Below are positions 1 through 8,104 of a stretch of 64,000 bases of DNA, piece after piece; the stretch's first letter is position 1, and each line of letters starts with the position of its first letter. The DNA is taken from contig JAIYAT010000034.1 of assembly GCA_027488905.1 (NCBI GenBank), forward strand, positions 124,001 to 188,000, written 5' to 3'. Below the pieces are notes generated by a model. It was not told where the DNA came from and ran no database searches. It saw only the letters and a list, made by a program, of their open reading frames with translations. A program made the position numbers and the translations under genes. The stretch comes from Bacteroidota bacterium. Lineage in GTDB: Bacteria; Bacteroidota; Bacteroidia; UKL13-3.

Positions 1-970
1 CCAACATGCGTTCCTGACTTTCAGAAAGCAATACTTCCCAATCTTTCATACCCGCTTGGCGCATAGGAACTTTGTCTAACCAAACTTTCATGCCTGTACC
101 ACTTTTTGCACTCATTTCGCTTGTAGAGCAAGTGATACCCGCTGCACCCATGTCTTGCATACCTACTACAGCCTCGGTAGTTTCTAACAACTCCATGGTA
201 GCTTCTAAGATAAGTTTCTCCCAGAAAGGATCGCCTACTTGCACAGAAGGAAGGTCTTTTGCAGAATCTTCTGTGATGTCTTTAGAAGCAAAAGCTGCAC
301 CGTGAATACCGTCTTTACCGGTAGCAGAACCATAAATATACACAGGATTTCCAATACCTTCTGCAATGGCCGAAACGGTTTTACCCACTTTGGCGATGCC
401 CACGCTCATGGCATTTACCAAGGGATTAATTTGGTAGCAATCGTCAAAATATACTTCGCCGCCAACGGTAGGAATACCAAATGCATTGCCATAATTGCCA
501 ATACCTTTTACCACACCTTTTACCAACCATTTGGTGCGCTCGTTTTCTATATTTCCGAAACGTAATGAATTCATTTGAGCAATTGGACGTGCGCCCATTG
601 AGAAAATATCGCGGTTAATGCCGCCCACACCAGTTGCTGCGCCTTGATAAGGCTCAATGGCACTCGGGTGGTTATGGCTTTCAATCTTAAAGCAACAAGC
701 CAATCCATCACCAATATCAATAAGGCCAGCATTTTCTTCGCCTGCTTTTGCTAGCATTTTTTCGCCTTCTTTAGGTAGCGTTTTGAGCCAAACAATAGAG
801 TTTTTATAAGAACAATGCTCGCTCCACATTACCGAGTAAATACTCATTTCTGTGAAAGTAGGTGTGCGACCTAAGATTTCTTTGATTTTATCAAATTCTT
901 CGGGGCGTAATCCTAATTGGGTGGCTTGTTCTAAAGTGGCAAGATTTCCTACGGGTTGCATCTGACTCAT
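1..970 (-). CDS. purL: Phosphoribosylformylglycinamidine synthase subunit PurL (5' part)
   Basis: Reading leftward from the ATG at 970, 323 codons run off the window edge, so only the N-terminal part is present. The product converts FGAR to FGAM with glutamine and ATP in purine synthesis. Visible family marks are [10 protein letters not shown] near residue 50, the segment [20 protein letters not shown] that binds substrate and metal, and [14 protein letters not shown] after it. These place it in the PurL/AIRS-like family, probably the small (about 740 residue) PurL of the PurLQS type, though the missing C-terminus means the large single-chain form is not formally excluded. No partner pur gene adjoins it; purK lies far away at 52.3 kb. 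The identification is firm. Confidence 0.95.
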   Translation of the reverse strand, partial: MSQMQPVGNLATLEQATQLGLRPEEFDKIKEILGRTPTFTEMSIYSVMWSEHCSYKNSIVWLKTLPKEGEKMLAKAGEENAGLIDIGDGLACCFKIESHNHPSAIEPYQGAATGVGGINRDIFSMGARPIAQMNSLRFGNIENERTKWLVKGVVKGIGNYGNAFGIPTVGGEVYFDDCYQINPLVNAMSVGIAKVGKTVSAIAEGIGNPVYIYGSATGKDGIHGAAFASKDITEDSAKDLPSVQVGDPFWEKLILEATMELLETTEAVVGMQDMGAAGITCSTSEMSAKSGTGMKVWLDKVPMRQAGMKDWEVLLSESQERML

Positions 971-1062
971 GTTTGCTTAAATGAAAAGGCAAATTTGCAC
1001 TTTTCTTAAAGCATCGCCAAAAGTGTTAGGAAAATAATGGCCACCTTTAATTTCTAAAAACT

Positions 1063-1086
1063 GCTTTGGTTCAACCCGAAACCTAA
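1063..1086. repeat. Interspersed motif copy with long flank match
   Basis: Contains GGTTCAACCC (1068-1077), a variant of the GGTTYRAACC motif found throughout the window. The 24 bases here match 2824-2847 at 23 positions. The two copies lie just outside either end of the gene at 1143-2768, in the same orientation. The surrounding 971-1142 holds no gene that I can see. Confidence 0.6.
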
Positions 1087-1142
1087 CATAATAACAATTG
1101 CTTATGCACTATTCCAACTTTTATTGAATTGGTTTTACAACC

Positions 1143-2768
1143 CTACTCATTAAGTTCAGCGAAAATTAGGTTATTCCACCTATTCATTTCCTGTTCATTA
1201 TTACCACTATTGGTATCGAATTTATACTTCCACTGTCGTTTTCTTAATACCTCTTCGTGCTGTTTCACGATTTCTTTAAATGACGCATAACTACTTACCT
1301 TACTATTAATTAATTCTTTATACAAAAGATCACATTGTATTTTAGTTAGGTAAAAGTAATTTGAAATATAAGAAGCTGATTTGGCATCTCTTTCATAATT
1401 ATAGGTTGTACTTGCATAATCAAAAATGGGTTCAATTATAAAAATTACTGAATCTCCATAAACAATTTTATCGGCATATATAATCGTTTTGATTTTTGAA
1501 TCCATTGGCTTTTCAGGGTTGCCATTTATTATTTTGCTCCAATCTAAAGTCCACTCCTCATTGAAATAACTGATTTCTGTAAACTCCGACTTTACTTCAT
1601 TGCTTAGTTGTGGTGAACTTAATAATGTTGTTTCCTCAATTCCAATGTTAAAAATAGAATCCAATCTCCCTACGTGCTTCTTATCATTATCAAAAAGGTT
1701 TAAAGAGGAGCTTATTGCTGGGCGAGATAAAATGTTAAAATAGTCATTATTATATTCAATAAAATTTATAGGCATATCGTAAGGAATTGAATCCACAAAG
1801 CTGCCGATACTTCGTGTTTTCATTCTTTCCTTATTATAAACAAAGTCAAATCTTAACAACTGATTTGTAAACTTTGCATGCTTAAAGTAGGTATTTGAAC
1901 TTATTACCATGGTATCTGAAATAGAGGCATTTTCATTAATAGAAACTAAAGGGTAATTTTCTAGAAACCGCCAAGTCATGCTTATTTCCTCTAATTTTAA
2001 GGAATCTAAACGAATAATAGCGTAACCATTGTTTAGCTTATTTTTTGATCTAAAGTTTATACTTATTCTGTTGTCTCCTAATCTTTCATAGCCAAGTTTA
2101 TAGCCATCTAAAATTTTGTTTTTGGGCATTCTATAAGGCGACTCAAACTGTTTAGATGTATTTAACCCAAAAGGGTTTAATAAAATATACAATTTTGTAA
2201 TGCCAATAGAAAGAAAGTTTTTATTCAATTCTTCCTTAGGAAAAACCGCATCGCCATGCTTTAATTCGATGCTACTTAGTTTAGGTCCAGAAAAATTGAA
2301 ATTATAGGCACCAGATATGTGCTCCACTGGTTCAAGGTTTTCTTTTATGGTATAGGTATTTAAATAGGCAGCAAATGACTTACTGCCTTGCATCGTATTT
2401 TTGTAGGCAGTTAACAAACGATCTATTAGTTCTGCATCTGTAAAACCAATTATTGAAACCTCTTTAAGTTTTACATCCGTTTGAACAAGTTTAATGGTAT
2501 AACTTGTAATGTGATTGGTTACAACTACTTTATTTGATTTATAACCAACCATTGAAATGTATAGCGTGTCTGAAATTTTAATGGACTCTAATTTTATGTA
2601 AGCTTGCCCATAATCATCTGTTAGGCCGCCGCTTTTTCCAATGGTGATAGAGGCATAAGCAATTGGTTCATTGGTTAAAGAATCCAAAACATTGACTAAG
2701 ATTTTGCTTTGAGCTATACCAAAACCATAAATAAATAAAAAGGCGAGTAGCAAGGTTATTCTTTTCAT
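1143..2768 (-). CDS. Secreted carboxypeptidase-regulatory-like domain protein
   Basis: A 541-residue protein with a signal peptide of about 19 residues ending GFGIAQ. Residues about 22-100 form a carboxypeptidase D regulatory-like beta-sandwich (VNVLDSLTNEPIAYASITI, then the turn DDYGQAYIKL). This module is common in Bacteroidota outer-membrane and periplasmic proteins. The remaining roughly 440 residues are beta-rich and resemble the N-terminal part of larger DUF5686-type outer-membrane proteins, but the length is short for those and I see no clear barrel end. It likely sits in the periplasm or on the inner face of the outer membrane. It stands alone between two copies of a 24-bp motif and next to a decayed toxin-antitoxin locus. 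Function is unknown; only the N-terminal domain call is firm. Confidence 0.75.
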   Translation of the reverse strand: MKRITLLLAFLFIYGFGIAQSKILVNVLDSLTNEPIAYASITIGKSGGLTDDYGQAYIKLESIKISDTLYISMVGYKSNKVVVTNHITSYTIKLVQTDVKLKEVSIIGFTDAELIDRLLTAYKNTMQGSKSFAAYLNTYTIKENLEPVEHISGAYNFNFSGPKLSSIELKHGDAVFPKEELNKNFLSIGITKLYILLNPFGLNTSKQFESPYRMPKNKILDGYKLGYERLGDNRISINFRSKNKLNNGYAIIRLDSLKLEEISMTWRFLENYPLVSINENASISDTMVISSNTYFKHAKFTNQLLRFDFVYNKERMKTRSIGSFVDSIPYDMPINFIEYNNDYFNILSRPAISSSLNLFDNDKKHVGRLDSIFNIGIEETTLLSSPQLSNEVKSEFTEISYFNEEWTLDWSKIINGNPEKPMDSKIKTIIYADKIVYGDSVIFIIEPIFDYASTTYNYERDAKSASYISNYFYLTKIQCDLLYKELINSKVSSYASFKEIVKQHEEVLRKRQWKYKFDTNSGNNEQEMNRWNNLIFAELNE

Positions 2769-2823
2769 AGTTTTTAGGTTATACTAGGTAGTCAACGCTT
2801 CAAGATACTGGGTTGCTTAAGGC

Positions 2824-2847
2824 GCTTTGGTTCAACCCGAAAACTAA
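2824..2847. repeat. Interspersed motif copy with long flank match
   Basis: Second copy of the 24-bp sequence seen at 1063-1086, with one difference. It carries GGTTCAACCC at 2829-2838. It lies upstream of the gene at 1143-2768 and downstream of the toxin fragment. Confidence 0.6.
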
Positions 2848-2863
2848 ATTTATAAAAAAACTA

Positions 2864-2998
2864 CTACTTACTACCTTTTGTACTCTTTCTTTTGGTTATT
2901 TTTTTCTTTGGATTTTGATTGGTGTTAAATACAGCTAAAACTACAATTTGCATTTCGAAAACTTCATAGGGTTTAATAGAAGCTTGAAAGCCATTAAT
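2864..2998 (-). pseudogene. C-terminal remnant of a RelE/ParE-family toxin
   Basis: In the frame overlapping the end of the small antitoxin-like gene, 44 codons run to a TAG at 2864 with no usable start. The stretch YEVFEMQIVVLAVFNTNQNP looks like the final beta strands of RelE/ParE toxins, where IVVLAVFxTxxNP is typical. The roughly 60 N-terminal residues that should precede it are missing, because the antitoxin gene abuts directly. I infer an internal deletion that removed most of the toxin. A basic tail (KKKITKRKSTKGSK) follows. It should not be functional. Confidence 0.5.
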
Positions 2999-3140
2999 GA
3001 CTATTTTTTTGTTTTAAACGTTTGCGAACCTCTGTTAGGGAACTACCTTGAATTTTTCCTTTCTTAAATTGTTCAGAGCGTTTTAGAATCTCCTTTTGTT
3101 GCTCACTAGATAAGGCACTTTTAAGTGTAGTGGCATTCAT
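2994..3140 (-). CDS. Small antitoxin-like protein (addiction-module component)
   Basis: An ATG at 3140 opens 48 codons ending TAA at 2994. The sequence (SSEQQKEILKRSEQFKKGKI, then SLTEVRKRLKQ) matches the helical C-terminal half of short antitoxins paired with RelE/ParE toxins (PF09720-like). In those proteins a phrase such as EQxxELxxRxxxxxxGxxxxxSWEEVxxxL recurs. The protein is shorter than the usual 70-80 residues, so it may be truncated. The expected toxin gene follows at once but only its C-terminal end survives. It is therefore probably a leftover of a decayed type II toxin-antitoxin locus. Whether it is translated is unclear. Confidence 0.45.
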   Translation of the reverse strand: MNATTLKSALSSEQQKEILKRSEQFKKGKIQGSSLTEVRKRLKQKNSH

Positions 3141-3178
3141 CCTTTAAGTTTTTTATAAAGATAATAAAAATAACAACT

Positions 3179-5227
3179 TTAACTCTCCAACAAACGCCCT
3201 AATGACAATGCTACTTTCTCTGAATTAGGCAATATCTCTGCTTCTAATCCCATGTTTAGTGGAATGGCAGGTACATTTTTGGCGCCTAAGGTTGCTACAG
3301 GTGCATCTAGTGAGGTAAAACATTGTTGCATAATTCTAGCCGCTAAACTTTCGGCAAATGAATTAAGCAAGGGCTCTTCTGTTAATACCAAACACTTTCC
3401 ATGGGTTTTAACAGAAGCCATGATGGTTTCCTCATCTAAGGGCTGCAAGCTTCTTAAGTCGAGTACCTCAACTTTACCAGCATGCTGCTTAGCAGCGGCT
3501 AAAGCCCAATACACGCCCATGCCATACGTTACCACCACACAACTTTCTCCATTATCTATAGCTTCTTCACTTGCTTGTAAAACCTTATTGGCTTTCCCAA
3601 AAGGAAGGATATAATCTTCATCAGGCTCAACACACCTGGCCAATTCTGTCCCAGGATTCTTGCTCCAGTAAAGGCCTTTGTGTTCAAGCATGATGCAAGG
3701 ATTACCATCATAATAAGCAGCTTTCATTAAGCCTTTCATATCGGCTGCGTTACTTGGATAGGCAATTTTTATTCCTTTGAGTGTAAGCAATGTAGATTCT
3801 ATGCTGCCACTGTGATAAGGGCCACCACCACCATAAGCCCCAATAGGAATGCGAATCACTGCGCTCACTGGGTATTTGCCCATGGTGAGGTAATTGGATT
3901 TTGTAATTTCACAAACCAATTGGTTCATGCCTGTCCATATATAATCTGCAAACTGAATTTCAACGATTGGCTTTGCACCCACAGCACTCATGCCTGTGGT
4001 TGAACCAATAATATACGCTTCTTGAATGGGTGTATTAAAAACTCTATTATCACCATATTTTTGAGCAAGCGTGGCGGCTTCTCTAAACACACCACCTAGC
4101 CTAGCACCAACATCCTGTCCATAAAACAAACACTCAGGATGCTTGGCCATTAACTCGTCCACAGCATGTAAAGCGGCATCTACCATTACCACAGGTTCTT
4201 TGCCTTCGGGCTTTCTAATACCCACTTCTTCTGTGGCACCACTTGGTGTATAAATATGGTCGAGTGCAGTGCTTGGCTCTGGGTCGGCAGCGTTTACAGC
4301 CTGTTTAAACTGTTGTGCAACTTTATCTGCTTGTATTTCTTCAATTTCTCTAAGTTCTGTTTCTGGAATACCAATTTCCAACAAATGGTTTCTCAACTTT
4401 GGGGTTGGGTCATCCTTTAAATGCTTAGACATGTCATCCTCTGTGCGGTACCATTCCTTTCTTACTCCACTGGTATGATGGCCCAACAAAGGAACTTTGG
4501 CATGCAACAAAATTGGCGCTCTGTGTTCTCTAACATAATCAATGCACTGTAAAACAGCATTCCAAGATTTCAAGAAATCACTGCCATCCACTCTTAATCT
4601 TTGCAAGCCTTTGAAACCTGCAGCATATTCGTAGGCATCCATGGCACGCATTTCTGCACCGCTGGCACTAATGCCCCAATCATTGTCTTGAATTAGGTAA
4701 AAAATTGGCAACTTTTTCAACACAGCCATTTGAAAGGCCTCAGCTACTTCACCTTCTGTAACTGAACCATCGCCAAGGCTGCAAAGGATTACTGGGTTTT
4801 CCTCAGCTTCTAGTAAGCCCTGACTTTCTAAATAAGCAATACCATGTGCCATACCTGTGGCTGGAATGGCTTGCATGCCCGTGGCAGAGCTCGAATGAAG
4901 CATTTTTACAAATCCTGCTCGCTTAAGGTTAGGGTGACCATAATAAGTTCTACCCCCGGAAAATGGGTCTTCTGCTTTGCCTAATAATTGCAACATTAGC
5001 TCATAAGGGCTCATGCCCATCCCTAATAACATGCTCTCATCGCGGTAATAAGGAGCGGCATAATCATCACCTGTAAGTTGCATACCCACAGCTAGTTGGA
5101 TGGCTTCGTGGCCCCGACTGGTAGAGTGTACATATTTGGCAATTGGCCTATTGGCATCGTATATTTCTGCCATTGCACGCACCGAACACATGTGGGCATA
5201 GGCTTCCAGTAAGATTGCTTTGTCCAT
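3179..5227 (-). CDS. Alpha-beta fused 2-oxoacid dehydrogenase E1 component (branched-chain type)
   Basis: A 682-residue thiamine-diphosphate enzyme in which the E1 alpha and beta chains are fused. The alpha half (about 1-320) has the ThDP motif GDGSVTEGE at 152-160 ending with DND at 181-183, and the SxxRGHEA-type start at 38-42. The beta half (about 345-682) has YGQDVGARLGGVFREA and FNTPIQEAYIIGSTTGMSAV, typical of transketolase-like pyrimidine-binding domains. The enzyme decarboxylates a 2-oxoacid and passes the acyl group to an E2 lipoyl protein. Fused E1 of this kind is common in Bacteroidota and is usually called 2-oxoisovalerate dehydrogenase. No E2 or E3 gene adjoins it, so branched-chain versus pyruvate specificity rests on family resemblance only. 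Confidence 0.88.
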   Translation of the reverse strand: MDKAILLEAYAHMCSVRAMAEIYDANRPIAKYVHSTSRGHEAIQLAVGMQLTGDDYAAPYYRDESMLLGMGMSPYELMLQLLGKAEDPFSGGRTYYGHPNLKRAGFVKMLHSSSATGMQAIPATGMAHGIAYLESQGLLEAEENPVILCSLGDGSVTEGEVAEAFQMAVLKKLPIFYLIQDNDWGISASGAEMRAMDAYEYAAGFKGLQRLRVDGSDFLKSWNAVLQCIDYVREHRAPILLHAKVPLLGHHTSGVRKEWYRTEDDMSKHLKDDPTPKLRNHLLEIGIPETELREIEEIQADKVAQQFKQAVNAADPEPSTALDHIYTPSGATEEVGIRKPEGKEPVVMVDAALHAVDELMAKHPECLFYGQDVGARLGGVFREAATLAQKYGDNRVFNTPIQEAYIIGSTTGMSAVGAKPIVEIQFADYIWTGMNQLVCEITKSNYLTMGKYPVSAVIRIPIGAYGGGGPYHSGSIESTLLTLKGIKIAYPSNAADMKGLMKAAYYDGNPCIMLEHKGLYWSKNPGTELARCVEPDEDYILPFGKANKVLQASEEAIDNGESCVVVTYGMGVYWALAAAKQHAGKVEVLDLRSLQPLDEETIMASVKTHGKCLVLTEEPLLNSFAESLAARIMQQCFTSLDAPVATLGAKNVPAIPLNMGLEAEILPNSEKVALSLGRLLES

Positions 5228-5291
5228 AATTTATTGCTGCAAGTTTAGGTAAAAACCTCAATTACCTACTCAGAAATTATCCAATTACACC

Positions 5292-5299
5292 TAAGTTTG
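5292..5299 (+). promoter_or_regulatory. -7 box TAAGTTTG close to the usp start
   Basis: TAAGTTTG matches the Bacteroidota -7 consensus TAnnTTTG and ends four bases before the ATG at 5304. A transcript from it would begin at or within a few bases of the start codon, so the mRNA may be leaderless. No good -33 TTG was found at the usual spacing. Confidence 0.45.
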
Positions 5300-5303
5300 T
5301 AAA

Positions 5304-6170
5304 ATGCGTAATGAAGGAAATTCTTTTGCGAAAATTGCTATTGCCGTAGCATTCTCGCCAAGGTGCGAAGCCATGCTCGCCGAAGCCCGTTTGCTGCACC
5401 AACGATTTGGTGCACAAATGTTCTTTATTCATATAGGCAAAAAAAGCCTGCAAGAAGAACAATATTTAAAACATCTCTTACATAGGTTTGAGTTGGACAA
5501 AGGGAACAATCAGGTTGTTTGGGAGGAGGGTGAACCCGTTGAAACCATTATTGCCTTGACCCAACAATTAGATATTGACCTATTGGTGGCTGGTGCGTTA
5601 GAAAAAGAAAGTTTGATAAAATTTGTCTTAGGCGATATCTCAAGACAATTAAGTAGGAAGGTGAAATGCAGTATGCTATTACTTACTGAACCAAGCACGC
5701 ATCCCAAAGGCTTTAGCCATCTTGTGGTTGAGGGTACCGACCATCCTAAAACCGAAAACACCATTGCTGTGGCAGTAGAAATTGCTAATCAGTATTTAGC
5801 TGGAACAGTAAGCATCATTCAAGAATCTGATCCAGGCAAATTGGCCTTAATCCGCAGCGAAGAGCTTAAAGAAAATGAAGCGGAAGAAAGAAGGGAGCAA
5901 ATTTTAAAAGAAGAAGACGAAAAACTCGAAGAAATATTAAGGTGCACAGATTGTGGTAATTTAAAAGTGATTACCGAAAGAATTGAAGGAAAACCTGGCT
6001 ATGTGATTTCTAATTATGCTCGTCTTAAAAATGCTGATTTGTTAGTTGTAAACTCGCCCGACAAACAATTGAATTTATTGGATAGGGTTTTTCCGCATGA
6101 TATTGAATATGCATTGGCAGATTTACCTTGTAGCCTTTTGATTGTTCATCCAAAAGAAAAAGCCATTTGA
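5304..6170 (+). CDS. Tandem universal stress protein (Usp) family protein
   Basis: A 288-residue cytoplasmic protein made of two UspA-like alpha/beta domains, about 1-140 and 150-285. The first opens with IAIAVAFSPRCEAMLAEA and continues with QLDIDLLVAGALEKESLIKF, the usual Usp strand-helix pattern. The second ends with ADLLVVNSPDK and DLPCSLLIVHP. The classical nucleotide-binding G-2x-G-9x-G pattern is not obvious in either half. The gene is divergent from the E1 gene. Its stop overlaps the TTG start of the following cation/proton antiporter by four bases, which points to translational coupling and a shared role in ion or pH stress. A regulatory role for the antiporter is inference. Confidence 0.8.
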   Translation: MRNEGNSFAKIAIAVAFSPRCEAMLAEARLLHQRFGAQMFFIHIGKKSLQEEQYLKHLLHRFELDKGNNQVVWEEGEPVETIIALTQQLDIDLLVAGALEKESLIKFVLGDISRQLSRKVKCSMLLLTEPSTHPKGFSHLVVEGTDHPKTENTIAVAVEIANQYLAGTVSIIQESDPGKLALIRSEELKENEAEERREQILKEEDEKLEEILRCTDCGNLKVITERIEGKPGYVISNYARLKNADLLVVNSPDKQLNLLDRVFPHDIEYALADLPCSLLIVHPKEKAI

Positions 6171-7417
6171 AAACCTTAAGCCATTCTGAACTCATTGCCT
6201 TGCTGATAAGTCTAGGTTCTCTTTTAATCATATCTAGAATGATGGGTGAGTTTTTTAGACAGTTCAAAATTCCATTGGTAGTAGGTGAACTATTTGCAGG
6301 AATACTATTAGGCCCAACATTTCTGGGGAAGTATTTTCCAGAAATTAGTGCCTTTTTCTTTTCTAAAGAAGGAAATGTTCCAATAGCCATAAATGGTTTA
6401 ACCTCCTTATCTGTCATCATGTTATTATTTGTGGCAGGAATGGAAGTTGACTTATCTATCATAAGAAAGCAAGGTTCAACCGCCCTAAAAACAAGTGTGC
6501 TTGGGCTGATCCTACCCTTTGGATTAGGTTATTTAATTGCCTTCTATTTTACCCCTTTGTTTGGAAACAGCAATTATAGTGATAGAAATGTATTCTCTCT
6601 TTTCATTGGGACAGCCATGGCAGTTTCTGCCTTACCTATTATCGCAAGAACGCTAATGGATTTGGGAATATTTAAAACCAGAATAGGCATGATTATTATT
6701 GCTGCTGCAATGTTTGATGATATCATCGGCTGGATTTTGTTTTCAACCATCATTGGTATGATTAATGAACAATCAGAAAGTAATACCCTCTTAACATTTG
6801 GATTAACGGTTTTATACGCAATAGGAATGTTGACCATTGGGCGAATTTTAATTAATAAGTCTTTGCCTTGGGCAAAAAGAAACTTCAGTTGGCCCGGTGG
6901 ATTCTTAAGCATAAGCCTTGGTATTGCCTTTCTTGGAGCAGCATTTACAGAATCTATTGGAATTCATGCAATATTTGGAGCCTTTATTGCAGGAATCGCT
7001 TTTGGTGATTCGGTTCACCTACAAGAAAAAACCAGAGAAATTGTGAACCAATTTGTGACAAGTATTTTCGCCCCTTTGTTTTTTATTTCTATTGGGTTCA
7101 AGGTGGATTTTTTACTTAACTTCAATCTTCAAGTTGTTTCTATTGTATTGGTTTTAGCTATCATTTGTAAAATAGCTGGAGCAGGTTTAGGTGCGCTATG
7201 GGGAGGCTTAAGTAATCGAGAAAGTTTAGCAGTTGGATTTGGTATGAATGCACGAGGAGCTATGGAAATAATTTTAGCATTACTTGCACTTCAAGCCAAG
7301 TTAATTGGAGAAGAGCTATTCGTAGCCATCGTAATTATGGCTGTGGTTACAAGTGTAATGGCAGGCCCAATGCTGAGCTGGCTTTTAAAGGTTAAACCAT
7401 TTAATCAGGCAGTTTAA
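6167..7417 (+). CDS. CPA2-family cation/proton antiporter
   Basis: A 416-residue inner-membrane protein with about 12-13 hydrophobic segments, belonging to the Na+/H+ exchanger superfamily (PF00999, KefB/NapA branch). IPLVVGELFAGILLGP near residue 33 is the usual second helix. FDDIIGW in the middle carries the paired aspartates of this branch, which bind the transported cation and proton. GMNARGAMEI near residue 362 is also typical. There is no C-terminal TrkA-N domain, so the protein is short compared with Kef channels. Translation starts at TTG 6167 inside the usp stop (TTGA overlap). The ion exchanged is not evident from sequence. Confidence 0.88.
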   Translation: MKTLSHSELIALLISLGSLLIISRMMGEFFRQFKIPLVVGELFAGILLGPTFLGKYFPEISAFFFSKEGNVPIAINGLTSLSVIMLLFVAGMEVDLSIIRKQGSTALKTSVLGLILPFGLGYLIAFYFTPLFGNSNYSDRNVFSLFIGTAMAVSALPIIARTLMDLGIFKTRIGMIIIAAAMFDDIIGWILFSTIIGMINEQSESNTLLTFGLTVLYAIGMLTIGRILINKSLPWAKRNFSWPGGFLSISLGIAFLGAAFTESIGIHAIFGAFIAGIAFGDSVHLQEKTREIVNQFVTSIFAPLFFISIGFKVDFLLNFNLQVVSIVLVLAIICKIAGAGLGALWGGLSNRESLAVGFGMNARGAMEIILALLALQAKLIGEELFVAIVIMAVVTSVMAGPMLSWLLKVKPFNQAV

Positions 7418-7426
7418 TATTTTTTA

Positions 7427-8104
7427 ATGGGTAAAGACAAGTTAAGAAGATTTGCCGAGTTTAGTTCGTTTGAGAATTGCTTTGATTTCCCAAGGCATTT
7501 AAAAGGAAAGTGGCATTCAGATTATTTTAAAAACAAGCATCCAATTGTATTAGAATTAGGGTGTGGAAAGGGAGAATATACTGTTGCACTTTCTGAGGCA
7601 TTTCCCGAAAAAAACTTTATTGGTATCGAGCTTAAAAGCAATCGTATGTGGGTGGGTGCAAAAAAAGCCATAGAAACCAAAAGAAATAACGTGGCTTTTA
7701 TTAGAATGGTAATTGAAAAACTTGCCGAACATTTTGACAAAGGTGAGGTAAGTGAAATCTGGATTACCTTTCCCGACCCCTTTCCCAAAGACCGTCACGA
7801 TAAACATCGTCTTACCCATCAACGCTTCCTAAAAATATATAAAGAAGTAATCCATGACGATGGCGTTTTACATTTCAAAACAGACGACGATGGTCTCTTT
7901 GATTTTACCTGCGAATTGTTCGAGCAGCTTAGGATCAAACCGATACAACTAGATAGAGATGTGCATCTTTCTGAAACAGTTGATAGCTATGTAAAAAACA
8001 TTCGCACCCATTATGAAAATTTGTTTAGTGCGAAAGGAAGAAAAATAAAATACTTATCCTTTAAACTTCCCGCTCAATTGGTAGAACCGGTTAGCAAAGC
8101 TTGA
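7427..8104 (+). CDS. trmB: tRNA (guanine-46-N7)-methyltransferase TrmB
   Basis: A 225-residue SAM-dependent methyltransferase that makes m7G46 in tRNA variable loops. VLELGCGKGEYT (near residue 42) is the SAM-binding motif I. FPDPFPKDRHDKHRLTHQRF in the middle is the TrmB-specific signature with its catalytic and tRNA-contacting residues, and HFKTDDDGLF follows. It begins 10 bases after the antiporter stop. Its last 31 bases overlap the 3' end of the convergent S41 protease gene, so the two C-terminal ends are encoded on opposite strands of the same DNA. Identification is firm. Confidence 0.95.
   Translation: MGKDKLRRFAEFSSFENCFDFPRHLKGKWHSDYFKNKHPIVLELGCGKGEYTVALSEAFPEKNFIGIELKSNRMWVGAKKAIETKRNNVAFIRMVIEKLAEHFDKGEVSEIWITFPDPFPKDRHDKHRLTHQRFLKIYKEVIHDDGVLHFKTDDDGLFDFTCELFEQLRIKPIQLDRDVHLSETVDSYVKNIRTHYENLFSAKGRKIKYLSFKLPAQLVEPVSKA

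Noticed and set aside
1-565. Plus-strand frames at 72-305 and 239-565
   Set aside because: They lie opposite purL, which has strong family motifs throughout.
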